In this document: piece after piece, positions 29,735 to 40,592 of the stretch
Layout: each line of letters starts with the position of its first letter
Position numbering within the stretch: position 1 is the first letter of the stretch
DNA from: Dyella terrae
GTDB taxonomy: Bacteria > Pseudomonadota > Gammaproteobacteria > Xanthomonadales > Rhodanobacteraceae
DNA: 64,000 nucleotides
Direction: 5' to 3'
Assembly: GCF_004322705.1 (NCBI RefSeq)
Contig: NZ_SIZZ01000003.1
Location: 62,001 to 126,000, forward strand
Program-made: the position numbers and the translations under genes
Notes under the pieces: model-generated
The model's input: the letters and a program-made list of their open reading frames with translations, nothing else
Told to the model about the DNA's origin: nothing
Databases searched by the model: none

Positions 29735-30177
29735 TGAATCTCGACAGCCGACTTTCCTCCGTCCTGCACGCCCTGCTGCACATGGCCGAGCACGATGGCC
29801 CGATGACCTCCGATGCGCTGGCGCAGTGCCTAGGCACCAACCCCGTGGTGGTGCGCCGGACCATGGGTCTGTTGCGCGATGCCGGGTTGGTGAGCTCCGA
29901 TCGCGGTCACGCCGGTGGCTGGCGCATCGCCGTCGACCTTGCCACGGTGACCTTGCGCGATCTTCACGAGGCGCTCGGTGAGCCGGTGATGTTCGCCATC
30001 GGCCATCGCAACGAACACCCCCAGTGCCTGGTCGAGCAAGCGGTGAACGCCGCCATTGACGGCGCCATCGCCGACGCCGAAGCCCTGCTGCTCGATCGTT
30101 TCGCCCACATCACGCTCGCCAGTCTGGCGGCGGACTTTGCCAGGCGGCACGCGAGAAAACGCACCCGCCAGGAGTAA
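29734..30177 (+). CDS. Rrf2-family transcriptional regulator
   Basis: The 147-residue protein has the Rrf2 winged helix: SRLSSVLHALLHMAEH, TSDALAQCLGTNPVVVRRTM, LLRDAGLVSSDRGHAGGW. It has only single Cys residues (positions about 33 and 92), so it lacks the three-Cys cluster of iron-sulphur Rrf2 members such as IscR and NsrR. No Shine-Dalgarno sequence precedes the ATG. It is four bases from the flavoprotein gene, a pairing common for Rrf2 regulators of thioredoxin-reductase-like genes. Confidence 0.88.
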   Translation: MNLDSRLSSVLHALLHMAEHDGPMTSDALAQCLGTNPVVVRRTMGLLRDAGLVSSDRGHAGGWRIAVDLATVTLRDLHEALGEPVMFAIGHRNEHPQCLVEQAVNAAIDGAIADAEALLLDRFAHITLASLAADFARRHARKRTRQE

Positions 30178-30181
30178 CTCC

Positions 30182-31069
30182 ATGCATGACGTTATCGTGA
30201 TCGGAGGCAGCTACGCCGGTATGGCCGCTGCACTCCAGCTGGTGCGCGCCCGTCGTTCCATCCACATCGTGGATGCCGGTCAGCGCCGCAATCGCTTCGC
30301 CGCGCATTCGCACGGCTTTCTTGGCCAGGATGGTGTCGATCCTGCGGAGATCTGGGCCACGGCGCGCCGTCAGCTCGAGGCTTATCCGACGTTGCGGTGG
30401 ACGGAAGGCCGCGTGGTGGCCGCTTCAGGCGACAAGGACCATTTCGAGGTAACCCTGGGGAACGGCGATGTGCTCAGCGGCCGTCGCTTGCTGTTCGCCA
30501 CGGGTGTTGCTGACCAGCTGCCGCCTGTTCCCGGCATGGCCGAGCGCTGGGGAAGGTCCGTGTTTCATTGCCCGTACTGCCATGGTTACGAACTCCATCA
30601 AGGGCGCATTGCGGTCATCGCGACCGGGCCGAACTCCATCCACCAGGCCCAGCTCCTGCCCGAATGGGGCCAGGTGACGTTCTTTACCAACGGCAGCATC
30701 ACGCTGGACGACGACGCGCGCCAAAGCCTGGCAGAGCGGAGCGTGCAGATCGAAGAGACACGCATTGATCGACTCGACGGCGAGGCCGACATCGTCCTCA
30801 CCGATGGCCGCGTGCTCTCCTTCGTCGGCATGTTCACCGCACCGGCCTGTGCGCCAGCGAGCAAGGTGCCCGAAGCCATGGGTTGCGAACTGATGGAAAC
30901 CCCCATGGGTATCCAGATCCGCACCAACGACGCCAAGCAGACCAGCTTGCCCGGTGTGTACGCCTGTGGTGACGTCGCACGGGCACCGCATTCGGTGTCG
31001 CTTGCCGTGGGTGATGGCGCCTGGGCAGGCGCCCAGCTGCATCGCTCGCTGGTGTGGCCGGACAGCTGA
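30182..31069 (+). CDS. Thioredoxin-reductase-like FAD/NAD(P) oxidoreductase
   Basis: The 295-residue flavoprotein shows the FAD-binding start MHDVIVIGGSYAGMAAALQL, the redox-active CPYC motif in FHCPYCHGYEL (about residue 127), and the second FAD motif GVYACGDVARAP. Length and the CxxC in the NAD domain match thioredoxin-reductase-like proteins, but the usual NADPH motif is weak (VIATGPNSIHQAQ). The partner disulphide protein is unknown. The start follows GGAG at seven bases and lies four bases after the Rrf2 stop. Confidence 0.9.
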   Translation: MHDVIVIGGSYAGMAAALQLVRARRSIHIVDAGQRRNRFAAHSHGFLGQDGVDPAEIWATARRQLEAYPTLRWTEGRVVAASGDKDHFEVTLGNGDVLSGRRLLFATGVADQLPPVPGMAERWGRSVFHCPYCHGYELHQGRIAVIATGPNSIHQAQLLPEWGQVTFFTNGSITLDDDARQSLAERSVQIEETRIDRLDGEADIVLTDGRVLSFVGMFTAPACAPASKVPEAMGCELMETPMGIQIRTNDAKQTSLPGVYACGDVARAPHSVSLAVGDGAWAGAQLHRSLVWPDS

Positions 31070-31130
31070 GCGTTTCGTGGTGGGGGTGGGGAGAGAGTAA
31101 GGTGCGACTCTTCCTGACCCGGATCTCTCC

Positions 31131-31547
31131 ATGAACAAGCCCATCCAGGGCGGTTGCCTCTGCGGCGCCATTCGCTACGAGGCGAAAGGAACGCCCGTCG
31201 CCAGCACGCTATGCCATTGCGCCTCCTGCCGGCGCGCCAGCGGTGCGCCTTCGCTGGCGTGGCTGGTCTTCAACGAAGACGACTTCGCCTTTGTCGCCGG
31301 CACGCCGACGGTATTTGAATCCTCGCCCGGTGTGCTGCGCACGTTCTGCGGGAAGTGCGGTACCTCGCTGACCTACCAGCGGCAGACCAAGCCCGGCACC
31401 ATCGACATCACCACCGCGACGCTCGATCACGCAGACGACTTCGCCCCGACCAAGGAAATCTGGGTCGGGGAAAAGTTGGCGTGGGAGAGCCTCAATGGAA
31501 TGGCTGCCGTATTTCCTGCATCGAGCAAGGCGTCACCGAACACCTGA
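31131..31547 (+). CDS. GFA-family zinc protein (glutathione-dependent formaldehyde-activating-like)
   Basis: The 138-residue protein has the GFA/CENP-V fold Cys pattern: QGGCLCGAIRYE, LCHCASCRRASGAP and RTFCGKCGTSL, which bind two zinc ions. The family includes the protein linked to formaldehyde-glutathione adduct formation, though most members have no proven reaction. A promoter-proximal gap of 61 bases separates it from the flavoprotein gene, so it may be read through or independent. Confidence 0.88.
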   Translation: MNKPIQGGCLCGAIRYEAKGTPVASTLCHCASCRRASGAPSLAWLVFNEDDFAFVAGTPTVFESSPGVLRTFCGKCGTSLTYQRQTKPGTIDITTATLDHADDFAPTKEIWVGEKLAWESLNGMAAVFPASSKASPNT

Positions 31548-31588
31548 CAGCGGCAAAGACTGGCGATCCGCCGTTGGCCCAATGGATA

Positions 31589-31621
31589 CACCACGGAAGC
31601 CCATCCCTGGCTTCCGTGGTG
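31589..31621. terminator. Strong bidirectional hairpin between convergent genes
   Basis: CACCACGGAAGCC and GGCTTCCGTGGTG form a perfect 13-bp stem around a 7-base loop. It lies between the stop codons of the GFA gene and the convergent autotransporter gene. The T-run is weak, but stem and position argue for a shared terminator. Confidence 0.7.
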
Positions 31622-31631
31622 GCCCGTCTTG

Positions 31632-34600
31632 TCAGAATGCCCAGTTCAACGTCAGCCTCGCCGACTGATCGCGAACCTCGCCCGCGAACTGCCCGTGGTA
31701 CCCGACATCGGCGGACACCGCGCGTCCAAGGGCAAAACGCAGTCCCAGGTCGACGACGCCGGCGTTGTCAGCGACCGGCACGCCGTAGGCAACGAATGTC
31801 TCCGTGCCACCCACGAAACGCTGGCGCTGTTCCGGCAGGCGATCTCCCCACGCATGCTGCCAACCGACGCCCGCATACGCATGCAGGCCCTGCGGCGCGA
31901 GCGTCCACGCGCCGCGCACACCCGCCGTGCCTGCCGTGATGTGCGATGTGCTGCGGTCGACGCTGAGCCCGGCTTCGGTGCCCTGCTCGGTTAACGCATC
32001 GTTGCGCACCATCACCTGGGCCAGGTTGAGATAGGGCTCGATCGTGCCGTGCGCGACGTCGAAGCGGTAGCCGCCTTCGAGGTAGGCCTGTGCGGTGTTG
32101 GCGTCGTAACGCGCGCTGGCGGTGCCAGTGAACTCGTTGAAATCAAACCGACGCGTCGAGTCCACGCGCTGCCACGCGTAGGCGACGCCGCCGCGCCATT
32201 GCACCGGCCCCATATCCCAGCTGGCATACAGCCCGGCGTAGTTGGCTTTGACATGGGCGGAGGCGTCCACCTGGTCGGTGCGCACGCTGTTCTGGCCATG
32301 GCCGATGGCGGCGCCGATGCGCAACGCGTCGACGGGCACGTCCGCGCCCACCAGGATGCCGCTGCCGTTGGCTTTAATCGGGCGTGCATTGCCGTCTTCC
32401 TTGTGATCGCCCCAATGCCCCCAGACGGACGTCCACGCCGACGTGCCGTCCGGCGAGGTTGTTTCCGTGCCCTGGTTGCCCACATGCCTGCCAAGCAGAT
32501 GGTTGTTGATCGCATCGCGCACGTAGTGGCTGTCATCGAACAGCGCCGTGTTGGCGCTGGCATGCACGTCGTCGGACAGTTGCGCGAAGGCGTCGCGGGC
32601 CTGGCTTTCGCTCGACAACAGGATGCGGTTGTACAGGTACGAGCCGGTGCTCAGGAGGCTGGCCGCTTGCGCCACGCCGCGCTGGTTCCTGGTGGCAGCC
32701 AGGCTTGCGAAGGCCACGTCGTTGCGCTCCAGTGAAAGCGTGACGGCATTCGGGCCATAGGCAAGCGTCGGCGTCAGGAAGGCCAGGTCGGCGGTCACCT
32801 GGTTGAACATCCCGGTGATGCCTTGTGCCGCCGTGAGGATGGTGTAGTCGGTCATCGGCGCGTAATGACCCGGCTGGCTCAGCTGGAGCACGCTGCCACC
32901 GAGAATCGTGGCCGTGCCGCCGACCGTGATCTGGCTGCTCTGGCCTCCGGGCGTGGCGGTCACCTGGTACGTCGAACCATCGTGGAAGGTCGCATTGCCG
33001 GAGACGGTGGGATTGCCGACGCCCGGCGCCACCGTGCCCGAAAGATGCAGCGAACCGATGGTGCCGATGCCGCCGAGCGTCGCGCCGGGGCTGACGGTGA
33101 CGGTGCCGGCGAGCGATGCCCCCGGATGACTGGCATCGCCGACGATGAGCGTGCCGCCCGTGACGGAGGTTGCGCCCGTGAGCGGGTTGTTGCCGTTCAA
33201 GGTGACGGTGCCGCTGCCGGCCTTCTGCAAGGTTCCGGTACCGGCGATCACGCCGTTGAATGTGCCGTTCGCGGACTGGTTGAAGATCAGCGCACCGTTG
33301 TCGGTGATGTCGCCCTGCAGGCTGGTGGTGCTGCCTTGCAAGGTGCCTGCCGTGATGGTGGTGCCACCGCTGTAGTTGTTGGCGCCACCCAGGGTGAGCG
33401 TGCCGGCGCCGGTCTTGGTGAGTGAGCCCGAGCCCGATACATCGCCGGCGAAGCTTCCATCGCTGGCTTGATCAAAGACGAGTGCGCCATCGTCGACGAT
33501 CGATCCCTGGATGCTGTTCGCATCGCCCTGCAACGTGCCGCCGCTGATCGTGGTGCCGCCGGCGTAGCTGTTGGTACCGCTGAGCGTCAGGGTGCCTGCA
33601 CCCGACTTGGTGAGCGAGCCGCTGCCCGCCACGTTGCCCGCAAACGTGCCATCGGACGCCTGGTCGAACGACAGCGTCCCGTTGTCGACGATGTTGCCTT
33701 GCAGGCTCGATGTATTGCCCTGCAGCGTGCCCATGGCGATCGTCGTACCGCCGGTGTACGTGTGGGTGCCGCCCAGGATCAGCGTGCCCGCACCGGTCTT
33801 GCCCAGCGAACCGCTGCCGGAAAGGTTGCCGGCGTAGACACCATCGCTCGCCTGGGAGAAAACCAGTGCACCGTTATCGATGATGTCGCCCTGCAGGCTG
33901 GTGGTGTCGCCGATCAAGGTGCCGGCGCTGATCGTGGTGCCGCCGGTGTAGTTGTTCGCACCGTTGAGCAGGAGCGTGCCATTGCCCGATTTGGTCAGCG
34001 AACCCGCGCCGCTCACGCTGCCGTTGAACACACCGTCGCTGGCCTGGTCGAACACCAGTGCACCGTTGTTGGCCATGTTGCCTTGCAGGCTGGCGCTGTT
34101 GCCCTGGAGCGTGCCCGCCGCGATGGTGGTGCCGCCCGTGTAGTAGTTGGTTCCGTTGAGGACCAGCGTGCCCGCACCGGACTTGGTGAGTGCGCCCGAA
34201 CCTGCGATGTTGCCGCTGAACGTGCCATCGCTGGCCTGCGCAAAAATCAGCGAACCGTTGTTGGCGATGTTGCCCTGCAGACTGGTGGTGTCGCCCTGCA
34301 GCGTGCCCGCCGCGACCAGGGTGCCGCCGCTGTAGGTGTTGGCACCGGACAGAACCAGTGTGCCCGCGCCCAGCTTGGTCAGTGCGCCGCTGCCGCCAAG
34401 CGACGGGTTCACGGTGAAGGTGTTGCCCGCATCGGCAATGTCGAACCCGCCGCCCGCGCCGAAGGTGATCGCGCGACCGGTCGACTGGAAGCTGGTGCCG
34501 GTGATGCGCAGGATGCCGCCTTCGAAATCGAGGCCACCACCGCTGGCGCCGAGATTGGCGTCGCTGCTCACCGACAAAGTGCCCGCCGTGAGCGTGGTGC

Positions 34601-37600
34601 CCTGGGTGTAGCTGTTGTTGCCATTCAGGACCAGCGTGCCGGCGCCGGTTTTGTTCAGGCCGTTGCCGACCAGGTTGTTGTCGATGGTCGAGATCCATGC
34701 GGCGCTGCCGGCACTGCCATCGCCCACGCGTATCTCGCTCGAGGCGCCCGGCGTCGGTGCCACGAGGGTAAGGTCATTGCCGATCAGGTGATAACCGTCG
34801 CTGGCGAACTGCATGCCTTGCACCCGCACCGGATTCGACCCACCGGCGCCGTTGTCGACGGTTACTGTCCCGGCATCGCCACCAAAGATGGCGAACGCAT
34901 CCGGTGCCTGTCGCGCCGCGGTGACCGAGCCGGTGGCGTCGGTCCAGTTGGTGTTGGGAACCGACCAGGTGCCGCTACCGCCACCCATGCGCGTATCGCT
35001 GGCAAGGCCGTTGGCATTCCAGAAGTTGAGCGTCATGCCAACCGTGTTGACCAGGTTGATCTGCTTGCTGGCGGTGAGGTTCTGGATGCTCAGGCCCGGC
35101 GTCGACAGCAATATGCCGCCGCTGCTTTGGGTCAGCGTGCCGCCGTAACTGAAGAGGTTGTACACGCCGGGCCCATAGCCACCCGCGTCGATCGGATTGA
35201 GCGTGACGCCGCCGAGGTTGAGGTTGCCGCCGACGCTGACGCTGTGCGCCGCGCCGGGCGTCCTGAAATCCGGGCCCGGGGCGCCGAGCGTGATGTCGTA
35301 CATGCTGCCGAGCGCCAGCGAAAGATCGCCGTTGACCGTCAAGGTGCCACCCAGGCCGCCCGGCGTGAGATGCCCGCCGTTCAGCACCGAAAGATTGCCG
35401 CCGATGGTGCCGAATCCACCCACCGCAGCACCGCTCGACACGGTGACATTGCCCGCCAGCCGCGCGCCCGCGTGTGCCGCGTCACCACCGACGATCAGGC
35501 TGCCGGCATCGACCACGGTGTCACCGGTGTAGGTGTTGATGCCGTTGAGCGCCAGCACGCCGCTGGTATTGCGCAGCCCGCCGGTGCCATCGATCACGCC
35601 ATCGAAACTCGCGCCGCCGCTGCCGGCCACACTCAGGCGGTTGCCGCCCAGATGCACGAGGCCGCCGGCACCGGCGAGCGTGCCGATGGTCTGGTCGCCG
35701 GCGGCGCTCAGGTCGAAGACGCCGCCGCTCGCCAGCGTCACACCGGCGCTGCGTGCCAGCTGACCACCCGCGCCCATCGCCAGCGTGCCCGACTGGATGC
35801 GGGTACCGCCGGTGTAGGTGTTGATGCCGGTCAGCGTTTGCGAGCCGGTGCCGGCGAGGGTCAGTCCCCCGTTGCCGCCGATCACGCCGCCGAAGACGTT
35901 GTTGCCGCTGGTGTTGAGGGTCAACGCGTTGGCGCCGAGACTGACGGTGCCGCCGAGGCCGGCAAGGCCGCCGATGGTTTGTGCGCCGGCTTGCGTCATG
36001 TCGAACGTGCTACCCGTGGTCAGCGTGACCACGCTGGCTGCATTGAGCGAGCCGCCCGCGCCGAGTGCGAGCGTGCCGCCATTGATGGACGTGGCGCCGT
36101 AGGTCTGCGCGCCGGTCAGCGTCAGCGTGCCGGTGCCGGCTTTGACCAGGCTGCCGGTGCCACCGATGCTGCCGCCATACGTCGTCGAGGCGCTGCTGTT
36201 GACCACCAGTGCATTGGCGCCGAGGAGGATCTGGCTGCCTGCCGTACCCGTCAGCGCGGCGATGGCCTGGTTGCCGGAGCGGGCCGACATGTCGAAGCGG
36301 CCGGCATGGCCGAGTGACAGATTGCCGGTGTCGGCGAGCGCGCCGTTGCCAATCAATGCCAGGGTGCCGGCCGTGATGCTGGTACCGCCGGTGTAGCTGT
36401 TGGCGCCGGCCAGGGTCAGCGTCCCGGTGCCTTGCTTGGTCACACCCGCCGTGCCCGCGATGACGCCGCCGAACGTGGTATTCGACGCTGCATTGATGGT
36501 CAGCGCGTTGCCGCCGAGATTGACGGTGCCCGCGGCGCCGGACAGCGCGCCGATGCTCTGGATGGCTCCCGCGCCGGATACATCCAGCGTGGCATCGGCA
36601 TTGAGCAGGCTGACGGCGCTGTTCGCGCCCAGCGACGCACCCGCGCCCAGCACGATCGCGCCGTGGTTGATGGTGGTGTTGCCGGTGTAGGTATTGGCGG
36701 CGCCCAGTCGCAGGGCGCCCGTGCCGTCCTTGGTGAGTCCGCCGCTGCCGGAGAGCACGCCGGTCAGGCTGAAGTTGCTGCTGGTGTTGACGCCAAGACC
36801 GGTGCCATTGAGCAGGATCGCGTTGCCGATCGCCAGGCCCGTGTCCCTCGCGCCGATCGCGCCGCCGTTGACGGTCAGCGTGCCGGTGCCGAAGGCGGCG
36901 TTGTTGTCGAAGTTCACCTGGCCGTCGTTGATCGTCGCGTCGCCGGAAACCAGGGCGCCTTGAAGATTCCACGTACCGCTGTTGACCACCAGGTGACGGA
37001 AGTTCACGTACGTCGTCGACGAAGCGTTCGTTACCGCGCCACCCGTGCCCGAGCCCGGCCCGTTGAGCACGTTCTGCAGCACCAGGGTGTTGTTGCCGCC
37101 TGCGCCGCCGTCGATCTGGCCCGTGGGCGCGAAGGTCAGGTCGATGCCGACGACACCCAGCAGGTTCAGGCCGAGGCTGCCACCGTTGGTGACGCTGGAC
37201 CCGGACACGGCCGTGAAGGTGTTGGTGCTGTTCGTCCCCATCGAGACGCCACCGACGATGCTGCCGCTGTTGGCGAAGCTGTTGCCCGTGGCCGAGCGCT
37301 CGAAGCCCACGCGACCGGTGATCGTGCCCGTGTTGGTAAAGCTGACCGTGCTGCCGCCGTAAATCGATGCGACGGGCGCATCGGACGGAATGAGTGTGAC
37401 GCCCAGCAGCGCCGAGGAACCCATGCTGCCGTCATTGCGCACGGTGGTCGTACCACCCGCGCCGTTGCGTACGGAAAGTGCCATGCCGGTGAGGTTGGCG
37501 AGGTTCAGTCCCAGCAAGCCTGTGGTGCCATGCATGACGCCAGCGGCTCCGTTGTTGACCCGCACCGTGCTGCCCGTTGCTGGCACCAGCAGGTTCGGAT

Positions 37601-38009
37601 TGCCGATGACGGTGCCGGACGACAGCAAGCTCAGAAGCCCGAGCAGGGAAGGATCGATCGTGCCGGCGTTGTTGAGCGTCGTGCCGTTGCCCGTCAGGGT
37701 CAGTGCGCTCCCGCCCAGCCCCAGGAGTACGCCCAGCGTGCTGCCTGCCTGCGTGTTCACGGTGAGGTTGTCAGCCGTGGCGGCGAACGACGGTGCGAGC
37801 GGATTGGCGACGCCGGTGCAGGTGACCGTGGCGCCGTTGCCCGGATTTACCGGCGTGCAGGCGGCGGTGGCGGTCGTGGGCATCAAGGCGGCCGCGCAGG
37901 CCGCGACGCAGGAAAGGGCCAGCAGCCGGCGCGCCAGCGGGCGCGATGAGGTCGTGGCGCAGGGCAAAGGAAGGGCGCGGCTCATGACGAGCCGGTGGGT
38001 AAGGTTCAT
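31632..38009 (-). CDS. Type V autotransporter with beta-helical repeat passenger
   Basis: The 2125-residue protein has a long N-terminal signal region (hydrophobic core at about 28-45, cleavage near ATAA). A very large passenger follows, made of autotransporter-associated beta-strand repeats of the type GxGTLTLxGxNxYxGGT-xxxGTL. Six of these are exact-length 64-residue units (about 1214-1597). The C-terminal ~270 residues form the barrel: SAWTSVWGHWGDHKEDGN, LRIGAAIGHGQNS and the closing strand ending LTLNWAF with terminal Phe. The passenger should form a beta-helix exposed on the surface, probably for adhesion or biofilm. It diverges from ntrB. Confidence 0.95.
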   Translation of the reverse strand: MNLTHRLVMSRALPLPCATTSSRPLARRLLALSCVAACAAALMPTTATAACTPVNPGNGATVTCTGVANPLAPSFAATADNLTVNTQAGSTLGVLLGLGGSALTLTGNGTTLNNAGTIDPSLLGLLSLLSSGTVIGNPNLLVPATGSTVRVNNGAAGVMHGTTGLLGLNLANLTGMALSVRNGAGGTTTVRNDGSMGSSALLGVTLIPSDAPVASIYGGSTVSFTNTGTITGRVGFERSATGNSFANSGSIVGGVSMGTNSTNTFTAVSGSSVTNGGSLGLNLLGVVGIDLTFAPTGQIDGGAGGNNTLVLQNVLNGPGSGTGGAVTNASSTTYVNFRHLVVNSGTWNLQGALVSGDATINDGQVNFDNNAAFGTGTLTVNGGAIGARDTGLAIGNAILLNGTGLGVNTSSNFSLTGVLSGSGGLTKDGTGALRLGAANTYTGNTTINHGAIVLGAGASLGANSAVSLLNADATLDVSGAGAIQSIGALSGAAGTVNLGGNALTINAASNTTFGGVIAGTAGVTKQGTGTLTLAGANSYTGGTSITAGTLALIGNGALADTGNLSLGHAGRFDMSARSGNQAIAALTGTAGSQILLGANALVVNSSASTTYGGSIGGTGSLVKAGTGTLTLTGAQTYGATSINGGTLALGAGGSLNAASVVTLTTGSTFDMTQAGAQTIGGLAGLGGTVSLGANALTLNTSGNNVFGGVIGGNGGLTLAGTGSQTLTGINTYTGGTRIQSGTLAMGAGGQLARSAGVTLASGGVFDLSAAGDQTIGTLAGAGGLVHLGGNRLSVAGSGGASFDGVIDGTGGLRNTSGVLALNGINTYTGDTVVDAGSLIVGGDAAHAGARLAGNVTVSSGAAVGGFGTIGGNLSVLNGGHLTPGGLGGTLTVNGDLSLALGSMYDITLGAPGPDFRTPGAAHSVSVGGNLNLGGVTLNPIDAGGYGPGVYNLFSYGGTLTQSSGGILLSTPGLSIQNLTASKQINLVNTVGMTLNFWNANGLASDTRMGGGSGTWSVPNTNWTDATGSVTAARQAPDAFAIFGGDAGTVTVDNGAGGSNPVRVQGMQFASDGYHLIGNDLTLVAPTPGASSEIRVGDGSAGSAAWISTIDNNLVGNGLNKTGAGTLVLNGNNSYTQGTTLTAGTLSVSSDANLGASGGGLDFEGGILRITGTSFQSTGRAITFGAGGGFDIADAGNTFTVNPSLGGSGALTKLGAGTLVLSGANTYSGGTLVAAGTLQGDTTSLQGNIANNGSLIFAQASDGTFSGNIAGSGALTKSGAGTLVLNGTNYYTGGTTIAAGTLQGNSASLQGNMANNGALVFDQASDGVFNGSVSGAGSLTKSGNGTLLLNGANNYTGGTTISAGTLIGDTTSLQGDIIDNGALVFSQASDGVYAGNLSGSGSLGKTGAGTLILGGTHTYTGGTTIAMGTLQGNTSSLQGNIVDNGTLSFDQASDGTFAGNVAGSGSLTKSGAGTLTLSGTNSYAGGTTISGGTLQGDANSIQGSIVDDGALVFDQASDGSFAGDVSGSGSLTKTGAGTLTLGGANNYSGGTTITAGTLQGSTTSLQGDITDNGALIFNQSANGTFNGVIAGTGTLQKAGSGTVTLNGNNPLTGATSVTGGTLIVGDASHPGASLAGTVTVSPGATLGGIGTIGSLHLSGTVAPGVGNPTVSGNATFHDGSTYQVTATPGGQSSQITVGGTATILGGSVLQLSQPGHYAPMTDYTILTAAQGITGMFNQVTADLAFLTPTLAYGPNAVTLSLERNDVAFASLAATRNQRGVAQAASLLSTGSYLYNRILLSSESQARDAFAQLSDDVHASANTALFDDSHYVRDAINNHLLGRHVGNQGTETTSPDGTSAWTSVWGHWGDHKEDGNARPIKANGSGILVGADVPVDALRIGAAIGHGQNSVRTDQVDASAHVKANYAGLYASWDMGPVQWRGGVAYAWQRVDSTRRFDFNEFTGTASARYDANTAQAYLEGGYRFDVAHGTIEPYLNLAQVMVRNDALTEQGTEAGLSVDRSTSHITAGTAGVRGAWTLAPQGLHAYAGVGWQHAWGDRLPEQRQRFVGGTETFVAYGVPVADNAGVVDLGLRFALGRAVSADVGYHGQFAGEVRDQSARLTLNWAF
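33219..34370 (-). repeat. Six tandem 192-bp repeats within the autotransporter gene
   Basis: Six consecutive units of exactly 192 bp (64 residues) encode GAGTL-x-LxGxNxYxGGT ... GTLQGxxxSLQGxIxxNGxLxFxQASDGxFxGxxxGSGxLTKS. A seventh partial unit follows at 33218 and below. No unit differs in length by a single codon. Divergence between units is mostly at wobble positions and surface residues, which points to expansion by recombination followed by selection. Confidence 0.9.
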
Positions 38010-38159
38010 GGTGTTCCCTGATCTTGGCGAAGGGTGTTGCGACCGGGCCGGGGAAGATCGCGAGTTGAGGCTAGCAACCCGGATGTGTAAGAAAGCGCAA
38101 GAAGGTGCGCTGCAAGTGATTGTAAATCCAGTGAATTATCGCTAAGACTCGTCTCATCT

Positions 38160-38176
38160 TGCACCGACAAGGCGCA
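38160..38176 (+). promoter_or_regulatory. NtrC-like binding site before ntrB
   Basis: TGCAC-CGACAAG-GCGCA matches the NtrC consensus TGCAC-N7-GTGCA with one mismatch. A further GGTGCA half-site abuts the ntrB start at 38188-38193. In the divergent gap between ntrB and the autotransporter gene, it could serve either. Confidence 0.45.
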
Positions 38177-38193
38177 ATGTCCATGATGGTGCA

Positions 38194-39196
38194 ATGGACA
38201 CAGACCGCTGGCGGGCCCTCGCGGAACAGATGTCGACCGGACTGGCGCTGGTCGATGCGCGGCTGCAGGTGCTGTGGATCAATCCGGCCCTGGCCGAGTG
38301 GCTCGATATCGGCACACGCTCGGCCGTCGGCCAGCCTCTTGGCCTGCTGTTGCAGGAGCCCGAATGGCTTGGGCAGGCCGGGCGGATCGTCGATGAGCAG
38401 GGTGGCGTGCAATGGCGCAACGTGGAATTGCGACCGCAGCGTGGCCGCGAACTTCGCGCCGATGTCAGCCTGCAATCCTTCGCCGCCGATCAGCGCTTGC
38501 TGGAAGTGCATGTGCTGGCGCCGGTGGCGTCGGCGCCTTCACCACTCTCCGCGACGCTGCGAGGCTTCGCGCATGAGGTGAAGAATCCGCTGGCCGGTTT
38601 GCGAGGCGCCGCCCAGCTTCTGCAACGCCGGGTTGCCGACGACGATCTCAAATCGCTGGCTGGCCTGGTGATCGCCGAAGCCGATCGCCTCACTGCCCTG
38701 GCCAATCGCCTGCTGCATCACGATGGCGCGGCGAAGCTGGCGCCGGTGAATATCCACGAGCGACTGGAGTGGCTCGCCGATCTGCTGCATGCCGAACCCG
38801 GCGCACCGGGCCTGCGCCACGATTACGACCCCAGCGTCCCGGACGTTCTTGGCGATGCCGGTCGCCTGCAACAGGTGCTGCTCAATCTCGCGCGCAACGC
38901 CATCGAAGCCGGTGCGCAGGCGATCACGCTGCGCACGCGCATCGAGCACGGCGTGCGCGTCGGCGATCGCATGCTGCGTACGGCGTTGCGGGTCGATGTG
39001 ATGGATGACGGCCCGGGCGTGCCCGCCGAATTGCGCGACACCTTGTTTGATCCCCTGGTATCGGGCCGCAGCGACGGCACCGGCCTGGGCCTGGCGCTGG
39101 CGCGCGAGATTGCGCGCGAGCATGGCGGCGACCTTCGTTTCACCAGCCGGCCGGGCGATACCGTGTTTTCCCTGTGGTTGCCGTTGGAGCGCACGC

Positions 39197-39204
<8 letters not shown>
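38194..39204 (+). CDS. ntrB: Nitrogen-regulation sensor kinase NtrB (GlnL)
   Basis: The 336-residue cytoplasmic kinase/phosphatase acts on NtrC under PII control. A PAS-like N-terminus (about 1-115, TGLALVDARLQVLWINPA) is followed by the H-box SATLRGFAHEVKNPLAGLRG with His127 and the LEWLADLL segment. The ATPase boxes are LLNLARNAIEAGAQ (N), DVMDDGPGVPAE (G1) and GRSDGTGLGLALAREIAR (G2). It overlaps ntrC by 8 bp. glnA, the common partner, is not next to it in this window, so the pair is free-standing here. Confidence 0.93.
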
Positions 39205-40579
<1,375 letters not shown>

Positions 40580-40592
40580 CCGGAGTTACCGC

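Noticed and set aside
33468-36317. 949-codon plus-strand frame opposite the autotransporter gene
   Set aside because: Repetitive Arg/Ala/Val-rich antisense of the repeat region; no start signal or recognised domain.
32000-38000. CRISPR-like regular spacing of repeats
   Set aside because: The 192-bp period is in-frame coding repeats of an autotransporter passenger, not short repeats with unique spacers.
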